A stretch of 64,000 bases of DNA, from contig CM061919.1 of the NCBI GenBank assembly GCA_031002005.1, forward strand, positions 223,694,739 to 223,758,738. Reading direction: 5' to 3'. Each line of letters opens with the position of its first letter. Position 1 is the stretch's first letter. Source of the DNA: Vandiemenella viatica (lineage: Eukaryota > Arthropoda > Insecta > Orthoptera > Morabidae). Under the pieces are notes generated by a model. It saw only the letters and a list, made by a program, of their open reading frames with translations. It did no database searches and was not told the origin of the DNA. This document shows positions 42,552 through 53,238 of this stretch, one piece after another. Position numbers and translations under genes: made by a program.

Positions 42552-43334
42552 CTACTGAGCCACACTGATTTTTATTTGCTTAGCAGTACATAGAGCATTT
42601 AGGAACCGCTCACTAAAATTCCAAATGTTTCTCTTTTCCTTTGTCATCAGATGCGGTGATCCACTTATTTTTTAGACAGTTGAAACAGAGAAGCGGTTGT
42701 AACAAGAAGAATGTACTTCTCACTACCACCGCATTCAGCCTCTGGTATGCTGAGCTGTCTACTTGGTGACCTGTCACAGTTACTCAAAGAGAATGGAAGA
42801 AGTTGGTGTTCGACTCGTCGTGTTCGGGGCTGCTGGCAGCTGTTGGCACTACATGATGCGTCCATTAGTGCAGACACAATGCTGACTGCGGACAATGAGC
42901 GCTGATCTGATAGCCGCCATCCTGTCCGAACCCCTCAACACACGCTTAACACAATTGCGCGGAACAGCCATTTAGCACTCTGTGCATTAGGGCCTGCACT
43001 CCGGTATCTCAATTCACTATTCTCCGACTGTTCTTTTAATACCTGTTTCCGATTGTTACGTTTTAACTATCGGTGGTGTCGAGTGTGTGTTACTTATTTA
43101 TTTCTTATTTCACAACTTTAAATGTCTAAAAATCAGGTTATTTCTCTTGCTCTTAGAAATCACTACCAGCTTACACGGTTGGATAAGGGCTGAGTTGTCG
43201 TTGGCCTGGTTATTATTTCCAAGAAACCAACTAATCTTTCTGTCTACATTTACAAGTTTTAATAATTGATTCAAATTGCTGAATTCTACGTGAGACAAAT
43301 CAAGTGATAAAATCTTCTTCTCTTCAATGTATAG
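42552..43334. other. Unannotated DNA
   Basis: Open frames at 42711-42905 and 43087-43269 have no recognisable domain. No repeat was found. Confidence 0.4.
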
Positions 43335-43495
43335 CGTGAATCATGACTTTGACCAATTTATCCCAAAATCACTCCAGCGAAATGCCAGGATTTTGCTTTC
43401 GAAACTACATGGCTGAATTTTTTTTCCATTCCTTGTTTCCTTTCCCGGCTCTAATAACATGGCGTCGACGAGCCATAAAACTTCATTAAACGTTA
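43335..43495 (+). mobile_element. SINE-1 fragment, 5'-truncated
   Basis: It begins in the body with ATCCCAAAATCACTCCAGCG, AAATGCCAGGATTTTGC, ACATGGCTGAATT, CCATTCCTTGTTTCC, and ends GGCGTCGACGAGCCATAAAA. The whole tRNA-like head is missing. Confidence 0.6.
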
Positions 43496-44599
43496 ATTAA
43501 AAAATAATTGACGGATCTGCCTACGGTTAGACTGGAGCAAAATTTCACGTTCTGTACATTTTTTTTATAATGGAGCTGATGTAACTGTCGAAAAATTGCG
43601 TCAACGCAGGTTATTCATGGTGTTTTCACCATTCTTCTCCACATTTAGTTAATATGTGAGGGAATAAGTTTTTAGAAGAATCGTGCGGACAGAACAAACA
43701 TTTTAATCTATGCCAGATTGGTTAATTTTTTTGGCGGAGTAAACAATCTAAGTAAAATACGGTAGAAGAAATTAAGTAATTGAGGACGTGAGTTGTTCAG
43801 GCTATGTTGAAATTAGCTGAGGATAGTAAGAGATGGAGCATTGCATGAGAGCAATCAACAGGCTCACGATGTAGATAAACTTTTTCCGACGTCGCAGTGA
43901 AATGGTTCAGAAACACAAATACAATCCAGGAACCTGTTTGTCGCAATAATCAAACACAAACTAATGTTTGGATAAAACTGTGACGGAAGACGCAGGAAAG
44001 AACGACTCCCAGGGCACAAACAGCGAGCATGTATCAGTGTGTATAATAACGAAGACGCTAATGCCCTTAATGTCGACGCGCCGTAACGCCAAATAACGAA
44101 GAAATTAGCAGAATGAGGGAAGAAAGCTTAGGTACCACAGCGAGAAGAGGTAAACAAGGCAAGATGTTACTTTACATTATTTTTGCTGTCAACACGCCTT
44201 TTTCTAAACTAATACAAAATCTACAGCGACGAATAACGATCTATGGATACGATTTTTCACCAATTTTTTACTTTGTTTCGTCGGTTTACGTTTAAAAATA
44301 TTGTTTGTTTGAACCTTAAGTTAAAATTGCACCGACGAGCCGCCGGGACACAGTTAACCTCATCGCAGCGCCTGCGGGGATGACACGCAACCCGACGCGC
44401 ACAGCAGTCGCTTAGCTAGTCGCGGCTTCAGGGATTATCAATAGCGGAGATTATTCAATTCCTGTATGAACAGTATTTTTGTTTCAGTTACCGAAAATAA
44501 AAAACAAAAATTCGAGATGTTTAAATTACGCCATTGAATGTTGTATAGAAAGAAATACTTAAATTTTAAATACGTACTCACCAATAAAATCTGTTTGCT
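43496..44599. other. Unannotated DNA
   Basis: No recognisable gene. The phrase AATGTCGACGCGCCGTAA near 44070-44090 resembles SINE tails (compare 46810-46840). Confidence 0.35.
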
Positions 44600-44769
44600 G
44601 CAATGTGTATATGTTACGCTCAAAGACCTAAAGCGATCACAGCGCGTTGTGGTTTCTTGAAAACGGCCACAACACATTGTGGCTTATCAGTATCTAATTT
44701 GTTCACAACGAATCGGTCCAGTGTGCATTTAATTTCTATCAGAAGACTCTTCTTACCCGTCGCGTTACA

Positions 44770-44805
<36 letters not shown>

Positions 44806-44990
44806 GTGGGTCGCCATGTGTGAAGAATGCGACCTGGACCAGACGCGATTTTCTTTTTGTGGTCACAACGTGTTCTGGCTATGTTTTGGAAGTGCCATAA
44901 CGCGAAAAACGTGTTGTAGCCGTTTTCAAGAAATCAGAACGCGTTGTGGTAGGCTCTTTTTTTCGCTCAATGAGCGTTTTCGGTCTTCCC
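44600..44990. repeat. Foldback repeat with central T-run
   Basis: Inverted arms lie at about 44642-44673 and 44909-44940, sharing TTTCTTGAAAACGG / CCGTTTTCAAGAAA and ACAACAC / GTGTTGT. Looser matching extends outward (CGCTCAAAGACC at the left, reversed at the right). The spacer holds a run of 30 T at 44772-44801. No target duplication was identified. The type is unknown. Confidence 0.55.
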
Positions 44991-46795
44991 TGATTATTTT
45001 ATTTTAATAACCCAACAAAAGACTAAATCATTTTTTGAGAAATGGGGAGAGGAATTTCCCTTCGGGTTTACTATTTATTTTGAAAAATATTCCGCTCAGT
45101 ACCCGACTCTGTTTCTCCGGTATCTTACTCACTCACTGAGAAAAAAATTCTTTTTGCTGTTGATATTTATAGTCTTAGAGACTTTTTCATTCTAGACTTT
45201 TTCTCTGTGGTAGTAAAAAGTTTTGAACTATTTACGGACCTATTTTAGAGATGATATTTCCACACTAAAATGACTTTGAAATCTGTCACAAATTTCTGAT
45301 GATTTACTGAGATGTTCCATGACTCTATATGCTTCATTCACCACTTACAACGCTCAATCTAATAACACTATACTGTTTTTCCTGTACAACTGAATAGGTT
45401 AGGACGTATTTAATATTATGTACGTCGGCTACTGTTTTTGTGCAACTAATTACCGCTAAAAATTACTGAACCCGAGGTCTGAGGTTAAGCCAATCTGTAT
45501 CTTGACACATTGCCAGCCCGTGATGCTATTGAGAATTCCAGCTCGTTAGTATGTGTGTATTAGCTACTTTATACAGGACTCGTAGGCTTTCATCCATGGG
45601 TGTTAAATAAAGAGTTACCGAGATGTTGATTCCTCGTAAAGTCCCAAGAATAACAGAAGTCCACACTTGGGAAATAAATTGAAACTTTGTTTTGTACAGG
45701 TATCAGCTGTGCTAAATCTTTTCCACATTATCAGCAGCAGACTTAGTATTTTAGTTATCTCTACCACTGTGCGATTGTTTATTTCCCTCTTACGAATAAC
45801 TGCGGTTATGTGCGAAACGTTACTAGATTGAAGGTGTGTTTTTTTTAAGTAAACTTACTTCATAAACATATAATTTCTCAATTTAAGTCGTGTTTTGCTG
45901 CTAAAAAAATGTTAACATCTTAAAACTACTAAATTGGGTTTCAAATGAATCAGAACAAATGTGTAAAATATTTACGACAGGCAGGAAATACATTCTGATA
46001 CTGTGGGCCTTGCCGACAAATGTTTTGATATTAATCGTCACTATTTATGTAACTGTTTTGAATTCAGCTGATATAAAGAAATAATTAAGTACAACCATAC
46101 TTTCGGGAAAGTACTGTTTCCGATTTTGAGTTTTTGTTTAAAACATTCGTAATTGTTTATTTCTGTTTTCATTCACTCTTCGCTAAACTAATACTTTTAC
46201 GTTACATCGAGATTTAATGGAAATAGTGATCATTGCTAAAAAAGATGAATCCAGCGGTTTCTCCTTTCAAAGCCGAATCCGTCACTTGTGTTACCAAAGC
46301 AACGTAATCTCGAAAAAAGTAAAGGCGCCAGTAAATTGATTCCCCAAACGTGACAACTGCGTTTCCGCTGCCTGCGGAGTGCATACACACATCCCTCTAC
46401 TACTCGTATGATTGCTAGGCGTGAACGCAAACAGGTTATTTTACGACAGTGCAGCACGCTACCCGCCTGATAACAGCAGCCTGTAGTCCTGTAATTTATA
46501 ATGAGTGGGAGGGCTACAACTGGTATTGTACATTAGCAGGTATCTCGAGAATAGCCACTGCCGGGGGTCACGTTACGACCTGAAAGGCGGGCTATCTTGA
46601 TAACGCACGACCTCTGTACAGCAAGTCTGGGCCGTTCGTCAACCAGAATACTGGGTGGGGTGATCGCCAAATGAGCAAACGTGGCGTACTCTTACGTACT
46701 TACTGTTACTTCTAGATCAGGCACGTAATCCTGAAGATACACTACCGTTCCGGCCTTCCAAAACACAGTTTTCAATAATCAATGACGACAAAAAT
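44991..46795. other. Unannotated AT-rich DNA
   Basis: About 1.8 kb with no recognisable gene. GC-richer unique-looking sequence lies at 46320-46460. Confidence 0.4.
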
Positions 46796-46796
46796 A

Positions 46797-46858
46797 ATAG
46801 CCCGCGGTGCTAATGACCTCGATGTCAACGCGCCCTAAAACAACAACAACAACAAATA
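46797..46858 (+). repeat. SINE tail fragment
   Basis: GTGCTAATGACCTCGATGTC, then AACGCGCCCTAAAACAACAA, is a typical insect SINE 3' end with a short (CAA)n tail. Nothing of the head is visible. Confidence 0.4.
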
Positions 46859-47130
46859 GCCCGTGTAAACGGATAGTAGGGTAGCGTGATTAAGATTCGT
46901 TTCGCGGAAGACACTGTAATCAGAGAATAGGGATATCAACTAAGCGCGGCATGGAACCCAGTTATTGGTCAGTTACGAAGGCAGGGACATAGGCATCAAG
47001 ATCGTCGCAGAATACATTCTGACCTTCAACCATCCCTTCCCTCCGTGCGTATCCCCACTACACCTCCCACCCCACTGCCCGCCTTACCCCACCAGGCTTC
47101 CTAAATTCACCACCACTGCACCGACATGCG

Positions 47131-47175
47131 CACGTGACTGTGACGTCACTGGCATCCGTTGCAGTCTATAAAAGG
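47131..47175 (+). promoter_or_regulatory. Promoter-like cluster: E-box, CRE, TATA
   Basis: CACGTG at 47131-47136, a perfect CRE palindrome TGACGTCA at 47141-47148, and TATAAAAGG at 47167-47175 are correctly ordered for a Pol II core promoter. Start would be expected near 47195-47200. Downstream (47210-47250) are CAGAAGATG then a hairpin GAAATC...TTTC and CGAAACGACG, a degraded form of the hammerhead-like pattern. The cluster may therefore be the promoter of a retroelement and not of a host gene. Confidence 0.4.
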
Positions 47176-47460
47176 ACTGACTCTCCACGAGCTCGAAACT
47201 TCTACAGAAGATGAAATCGCAGAGCTGTTTCGAAACGACGCAACAAATTCACGCGCTTCCCTGAGGAAGGCCCGAATACATTTTATAAAATGTTAAAAAA
47301 AATTATAATCGCAACCTGAGAAATGTACATTTAAAGGACATAAAAACATAGCTTTCGCTGTTATTAGGTAGATGTCAAAGCTGACTCTGCATTAATAAAT
47401 TAATAAGTTGGTGGATCTGGCACACACGATGTCTCCACCCGATCTCCAAAAGGGCTTCTC

Positions 47461-47461
<1 letters not shown>

Positions 47462-47539
<78 letters not shown>

Positions 47540-47557
47540 AGAGAGAGAGAGACAGAG
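47462..47557. repeat. Compound microsatellite (CA)n(TA)n(GA)n
   Basis: (CA) repeats at 47462-47504, then (TA) at 47504-47536, then (GA) at 47539-47557. Open frames crossing it are low-complexity by-products. Confidence 0.95.
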
Positions 47558-48689
47558 ATAGGTAAATTACTCGGAAAGCTCAGTGCAGATTTGTTCAAAT
47601 CGGAACTGGAAGTAAATCATTCTTCAATATGCAACCCTCCGCCACACACTTTTAGTGAATCGCGGAGTAATAATAATAATAAAATTTCAAAGACACTTCC
47701 TCAGTTCACACTCATACGACAAGGTATAGAGCATAAAGTATCATAAATATCAAGTATTCAAAGAATGAACAAAACCTGAAAGGCAACAGTAGAAGGAAGG
47801 GAAATAACAAAGAAGGAAATTTTGCAGAATACTAGCACCCCCCCCCTTTTTTACCGATACCGTCTCTGTTAAATATCGAGAATGAATAAAAGTTAGTCTA
47901 CCTGTTTGCACTGTTGATAATCAACGGGAGATAGTACTCGTGTCTTAATACTACTCACTAAGGAACATTAAACAGCGATGCAACTGGTTAAAATCAATCG
48001 TGTAGGTGTTGTATCCAACCTGCCTTCTATTGAGAAATATTTACTAACCTTTTCAAATTTTGATGAATTTCGTCAATGTGCTATTCAGATGTCACATAAG
48101 TTTCTCTAAACGGCCACCAATAAAAACGTCACCACTCTTCAAATGTGAATTTGACAAGAAGCAAACGCCTAGTTGCAATTGGAGGAAGAGTATCGCGCTG
48201 TGGGAAAATGGTTTTAACGAAACTTAAGACATACTGACGAGTTGATTAGTGTAAATCAGTCACTGTTGAGGAAGATTGAAAATATTTTACCCGACACAGG
48301 AAGTTAAGTTGTTAATGAAGCGCATGAACTACGGAACACAGTGCTGTAATTCCACAAGGTAGGAATTAAATTCATGGCACTATACATAATTGCGCAAAGT
48401 TGCTGTATGAATTTCATTTGCTCCCGGATCATATCAACATAAGCTATTTGTTAATGCCGATTGTTGGTTGAATGGCCGTTGTGGTTAAATGAAAATGCTG
48501 CCTGGAAAAGAAAAAATATTTATATTGGTGGGCGGATCATGAACAAATACTACTTTTCTAATCCCGGTACTTACCTTTTTAGCGATTGTGATTGGATTAA
48601 AATGTTGTTGACTATACCACGCGAAATTGTGTGTTGTAACATTCGTAAGATGTAATTTAATCGATGCCGTCAATCTTTAACGAGTAACT
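47558..48689. other. Unannotated AT-rich DNA
   Basis: A short (AAT)n sits at 47670-47682 and a C-run at 47840-47846. No gene is recognised. Confidence 0.4.
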
Positions 48690-48935
48690 CAGCGTAAAAT
48701 CCTACTTTGGAGGAGCATGATTTCAGGCATAAGGGTGTGGGAAAATTTTCTTTCATGGGAAAGGGTGTAAGGGACTGGAATAAATTGCCAAAAGAACTGA
48801 TGAATAATTTACCGGAAACACTGAAGTAATCTAAAGTAAAAATTAGTAGAGGGCAAAAGTAGGTTGGAAGAGGAAAGGAGAAAGGGGTGTGTAGAGAGAT
48901 TGTCACCTGAGCGGGCGCTCCATCGCAATTTTAAC
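48690..48935 (+). mobile_element. LINE 3' end, family L
   Basis: The frame reads HDFRHKGVGKFSFMGKGVRD, then WNKLPKELMNNLPETLK and a stop, followed by a short non-coding part and the tail TTGTCACCTGAGCGGGCGCT, then CCATCGCAATTTTAA. This is the most readable coding end of family L in the window. Confidence 0.7.
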
Positions 48936-49408
48936 AATTATATTATAAATATTTCTACATTAGTGTGCTGTTCAGTCTACATCAGTAATTGTTTCTTAGG
49001 CATGCTGTTTGGTATCTGTCGTTATTACACAATAACAAATCTATATCTGTACTTGACAACCTCTCTTTAATGGCGGAATCACAGTAGCAAGTACTCCGTC
49101 TCCAACAATATGAAAAAAATGAAAATAAATAAATGTTTTAGAGGTACCGTTATAGAAAAACGTACGTAGAAATCTGAAGAACTACGTCATTCATCTAAAT
49201 TTAGGGATGTTAGTAAAAAATTTTAATCACTGATGGCTTGATGATAACATCCAAACGATGTAGTAGCTAATTGTTTGCGAAATATACGAGTCATCTTATT
49301 TGTGGTTAGACGTCGCATGAGTGCTACGCAGTGATGCCTAGCGTTCAGGGATTGCTAAGCGGCAATCCAGCAGTGCAGCAGCAGAATGTTTCCACGTGTC
49401 ACCACAAA
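48936..49408. other. Unannotated DNA
   Basis: No recognisable gene or repeat. Confidence 0.4.
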
Positions 49409-49409
49409 C

Positions 49410-49625
49410 CTGAGCTGTCTCGTGGCTCAGTAGTTAGGGCGTCTCACTACCGACAAGATAGTCTCCTGCTCGAATCACGGTCATGGCTGGGATTATTAGA
49501 GGCTCTAACCCTACCTTCACCTCTGGCACAGCTTACTGTGTAATGTGAAGTATGCCAGAACGGTTGCATTGCTCCTATCCCACTTCAAGTTATAGGTCCC
49601 CTATACCCGATAGGCTCACTTAAAT
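49410..49625 (+). mobile_element. SINE-3 copy
   Basis: Head GAGCTGTCTCGTGGCTCAGT, B box CTGCTCGAATCACGG; body CCTACCTTCACCTCTGGCAC, AGTATGCCAGAACGG, TAGGTCCCCTATACCCGATA. The target duplication is not clear. Confidence 0.7.
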
Positions 49626-49904
49626 AAATGAAACATTTGTTGTTGAAAATACTATATAACTGGGCTTTATAAATTCCCATTGAGTAAAGAAACCGTTCCA
49701 TTTTTTAAATTTAATTTTCCCATTCGGGCTGAATTATCTGTTGGATGGAAAAGAAAGTTATCACTGCCTTACTATTTAGTCCTGGCGGAATCTTCCATCC
49801 TCTGCTTCAAAATGAATCAAATCGATAATTGCACGTGAACTCTCACTACATTTTTTGCATTGAAAATATTAGCTAAAATGAATATTTGTTTTGTTTTATC
49901 GTCG

Positions 49905-50165
49905 AAGTAGATCGGATTGGTGGCTAAGGCGTCCGACTGGAGGTCGGAAGGTACCCGGTTCGAATCTCGATATCGGCTGGGGTTTTAAGACGACCTTTAT
50001 TCCGACCTTAACTTCTGGCACAGTTAGCTTTGTGTATGTAAAGAAGACCAAAACATCTCCGTGGTTCGGATTCCACGTTTAAAAGCCCCCTATACCCGGT
50101 ATGAATACGGGGATAGGTTTGCCGGCTACCATAGGAACGATAAGAAATCGTGTCAACTCGATCAC
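49905..50165 (+). mobile_element. SINE-3 copy
   Basis: Head GATCGGATTGGTGGCTAAGG, then CCGACTGGAGGTCGG, and B box CCCGGTTCGAATCTCG; body CGACCTTAACTTCTGGCACA, TCCGTGGTTCGGATTCCACG, CCCCCTATACCCGGTATG. The tail (GAACGATAAGAAATCGTGTC) is longer than in most copies and matches the extended tail of the 58-kb copy. Confidence 0.75.
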
Positions 50166-50369
50166 ACGAGAGTATTAGCTATTATTAACGTTGAACCCAA
50201 ACAATTGCTTATACATGTTTAAATATTTTCATTTACCGGATAACAGACTGTTCAATGAATCATAAATTAGTCTGGGCGAAAATACATTATAATGTGATAA
50301 ATCTTTGTCTGTGTGATTTCTATTTTTTATTCTAGAAGAACGCAAATTACTGCTTTAATAAAGTATTTT

Positions 50370-50638
50370 TATTAATAAATAAATTACGCCAAAGCAATTG
50401 ACTTTTTTGTGTTTATTGGTCTCCCGTACGCGTTTAACTTCTTTTGCAGAAGCATCTTCAGCGGGTTTTTTCTGTTAATTATGTACAAAAGTTGTAAGCA
50501 GGTTATCTTTGTGGTTTGTACAGTGGAATGAATTATTATCTAACTTATAATCTACTTACATTTTGTGGTCTATTGTATTTCTTTTAGCTCCATTCTCAGC
50601 ATCAGTGCAATTGCTTTGGCGTAATTTATTTATTAATA
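50370..50638 (-). mobile_element. Family H element with perfect 31-bp TIRs and hammerhead-like core
   Basis: The first and last 31 bases (50370-50400 and 50608-50638) are perfect inverted complements, containing ATTACGCCAAAGCAATTG. Read on the minus strand, it starts with the TIR, passes CACTGATGCTGAGAATGG, has an AT-rich middle, then the hammerhead-like motif H2, then the second TIR. There is no protein frame. A diverged relative lies at 61.76-62.04 kb and a related 3' end near 12.8 kb. Combining inverted ends with a ribozyme-like core is unusual. The class is unknown. Confidence 0.6.
50423..50465 (-). ncRNA. Hammerhead-ribozyme-like motif H2
   Basis: Minus-strand order: CCCG (stem I), CTGAAGA (fits core CUGANGA), T, GCTTCT-GCAAA-AGAAGT (six-pair stem II), TAAA (core GAAA with one change), CGCG (minimal stem III), TA (cleavage would follow), CGGG (stem I, pairs with CCCG). 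The G-to-T change in GAAA should prevent cleavage. The architecture matches H1, including the extra T after the first core block. Confidence 0.4.
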
Positions 50639-51474
50639 TTATCAGCAATTGAGGAAAAAATGATCCACAACATCCAGATATTAAAGTATTTTTAGTTTGT
50701 AAATATTTTAATTGACGTGTGTGTACGTGTAGGTAAAAATTACGTTGGGTGGGTGACTGAACACTCTCTCTGCTTCATTAATTAGTCTGTATCAGAGCTA
50801 CCTTTTTGTACTTCAAAGTGACAAAAATCGATTGTTCGATTTTACCTCGCATGCAGCTTTTGCACAGGCGATTCTCGCATAAAGTTTTATTTTTATTTTC
50901 GACGAAGCCAAATGACGATTCGCAGTGTTAGGAAACAGAGCACGTTCGCCCCCGGCCATCCCCTAATGAATTCTGTGCAGCGGTATTTCGACGGCATCAG
51001 TGTTCAACAGCGCGAGCCATCAGCCCCGGGCAACCCTCAAAACAATAAACACGTGCATACAACACAGTGCCCCTGCGGACACACGATCCCCCCTCACCTG
51101 CCTGACATCTGGTGGCCACTAGCGCGCATACCAATAACAATAAAAGGGTGCAACTTGCTGGCTTTTAAGTGCGTTATTACCGTGACGAGGAGTGGGGGAC
51201 CCTGTGGAATTTGTTTCTGTGTGAGCGCCTCTCGTGTTGCTGATCCATTGAGAACTCGGAAGTAGCAGCTTCAGAACAAAGTGCCAGGGAAAAGGTTGTT
51301 GCTTTTAACAGTTGCCGTAGTAATAGTCACGGGAAGTGGAGAGACAGTGGTGTAATGTCTGGAGAGATGTACAAAGGCTTATAAAGACAGAAAACTGGAA
51401 GTTAATACAGCGAAAACTGAATATATATAGTTAATTACCCATAATATTACGACGGTTAAACTCTCCATTTAGTC
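50639..51474. other. Unannotated DNA with unique-looking island
   Basis: The 50920-51260 block is GC-balanced and carries a 117-codon open frame (50912-51265) with no recognisable domain. It contains CGCGAGCCATCAGCCCCGGG and GGCTTTTAAGTGCGTTATTA, which look like conserved non-coding sequence rather than protein. No gene is called. Confidence 0.35.
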
Positions 51475-52125
51475 CAAGAGCTGTTAGACATTTTTGGGTT
51501 GGTATTTGAGGCACCTAGAAAAATTTGTATAGCACTTCTCTTTAAATGTCCGATATACTGCTCACTCATGTTGGAGTATAATATTCCCGATCACCTGGCA
51601 CATAAAAAGTCCCACCAAAATGACCTTATTTTTATTTTTTTAACTGCTTAACCTCTCTCAACAGCGAGGTCTTTAGAGACGGGAAAGGATGGGGGGCAAG
51701 GAATGGGAAGGAATTCGGCCATGACCATTTGAAGGAAGCATCCCGGCATTTGTCTGGAGTGATTTGGGAAACCATGGAAAATCCAAATCTGGTTGCCCGG
51801 ACGGGGATTCGAACTGCCGTCCTCCCAAATGCGAGGCCAGAACGCTAATCGTTACACCACCACGCTCGGTTTTATTTTCAACAATATTGTTTTTTTGTAG
51901 TGTAAATATTATTCTGTGCAAGCCTCAGCACACCTCAGATATATTTTTTCGATATTTATGAAACACAATTTTGAAATAAAATAAAAATTTTCAAGGTTAA
52001 TAGTTAAGCTCTGCCCCACTACCCATCAGTCAGGTCTTCGATTTTGTACTTAAACATTTCAAAAGAAGTGCTATACAAATTTTCACGGTGCTCCAAATAC
52101 GTACGCAAAAATGTCTACCAGCTCC
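51475..52125. repeat. Foldback element with 75-bp inverted arms, SINE nested inside
   Basis: Arms at about 51475-51549 and 52053-52125 share, in inverse orientation, GAGCTG-TAGACATTTTTG, then GGTATTTG...GCACC and AATTTGTATAGCACTTCT. The interior contains a SINE-1 copy (51630-51872). Without the SINE the element is about 400 bp. No clear target duplication was found, so the family is unassigned. Confidence 0.65.
51630..51872 (-). mobile_element. SINE-1 full-length copy
   Basis: On the minus strand: CCGAGCGTGGTGGTGTAACG, TTAGCGTTCTGGCCTCGC, B box GGCAGTTCGAATCCCCG; body CATGGTTTCCCAAATCACTC, GGCCGAATTCCTTCCC and TTCCTTGCCCCCCATCC; tail GAGGTTAAGCAGTTAAAAAA. Both Pol III boxes are preserved. 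It is inserted in the foldback element. Confidence 0.85.
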
Positions 52126-53238
52126 CTTACTTTTTGTAAATTTCAGGTGAAGAGTGATAGGCCGGAAAGCCTGAAATTTATAGCTTCCCAACAGCACGCG
52201 TAGTTTTTTGGAAATACTGTTGGTAACACCATTTTAACTCTGTTAGTTTTCCAATAATAGAATATTAATATACAACGACTAGAAAAATTTCATTCAATTA
52301 TGTATTATTTTGCGATACAAGAAAGAAACGTGGGAGATTTGAATTGCAGGCGGAGAGATTGAGAACAGCAGAAGGTTTTAAGCTTCTAGTCTTTTATGCC
52401 ATTGCATATGGGGTATTAGACAGAGACATAGATAAAAACATTCAGACAGGCTCAATGAATTTTCATTAAGCGATGTGGAGCAAAAGAATCGGAAAATGAA
52501 TCAAAATAAAGGTTACGTGGCATTGGTGAAACCTGCACTGATTCTTGTGTAATGTTTCCTGTGTACGAAGAGAAGGGTGAGGTAGCAGAAATCAGAATAC
52601 TGAGACAGTCGAAGAGAAGGATCAGAGAAGATTGAAGAACGGAGTAAAGAAAAATAAACGGTTGGAATGACAATGATTTCTCACCGAGAGAGGAGGCAGA
52701 AATCATACGTAGTGGATATGTGGGCAGCCTGCACGAGATCTGAATTGGCAACATGGAAGGATTAAACGAAGGTGGAGAGACTCCACGATGCGTCATTTGA
52801 GTTGGGGAAGCTCAGGACGGAAAAAAGAGAGAGAAGGTAAGGAACTATCCACAGCTAAGGAACGACTTGAAAAGGAAGAACAAGTGATAACGTTTTTAGG
52901 TCAGTATTCTTGCGAAGGAGGTTATCATGATGCTGTCGGAAGCTATGGCCAACCAAATCTAGAGTGTTGTCTGTTCTACGGGTGAACAGTACACTGCTTT
53001 TAGTTTTGTATTTACGTTACAGAAAATATTTCTATGATAAATTTATTGTCTTTGCGTGCATTGATCCCGATGTTTTTGCGGTGATTTACGCCGTATTGAG
53101 CAGTTGAAGATGTGAAGTCATCATTTGTGCTGGGGCACTTACTGAGGTAGCTGTCGAATCCTTGGTTTTTGGACCAAATTATCTACGAAAACCATGTCAA
53201 TATGAACAGATATGCGTTAGCGATAACAGATTAATTTC
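52126..53238. other. Unannotated DNA
   Basis: A 114-codon minus-strand open frame (52452-52796) and a 65-codon plus frame (52788-52985) have no recognisable domain. The text around 52660-52860 is purine-rich, which favours open minus-strand frames. No gene is called. Confidence 0.4.

Noticed and set aside
44603..44803. 66-codon frame ending in a phenylalanine run
   Set aside because: It ends in a 30-T tract within a foldback repeat and has no family resemblance.
47392..47746. 112-codon frame with HTHTHT and YIYIYI runs
   Set aside because: It is translation of a (CA)n(TA)n microsatellite.
49905..49978. Possible tRNA gene
   Set aside because: A and B boxes are present, but acceptor and D stems do not pair and the sequence continues into the SINE-3 body.
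52452..52796. 114-codon minus-strand frame
   Set aside because: Purine-rich plus strand gives fortuitously open minus-strand frames. No domain is visible and composition is Ser/Phe/Leu-rich without structure.
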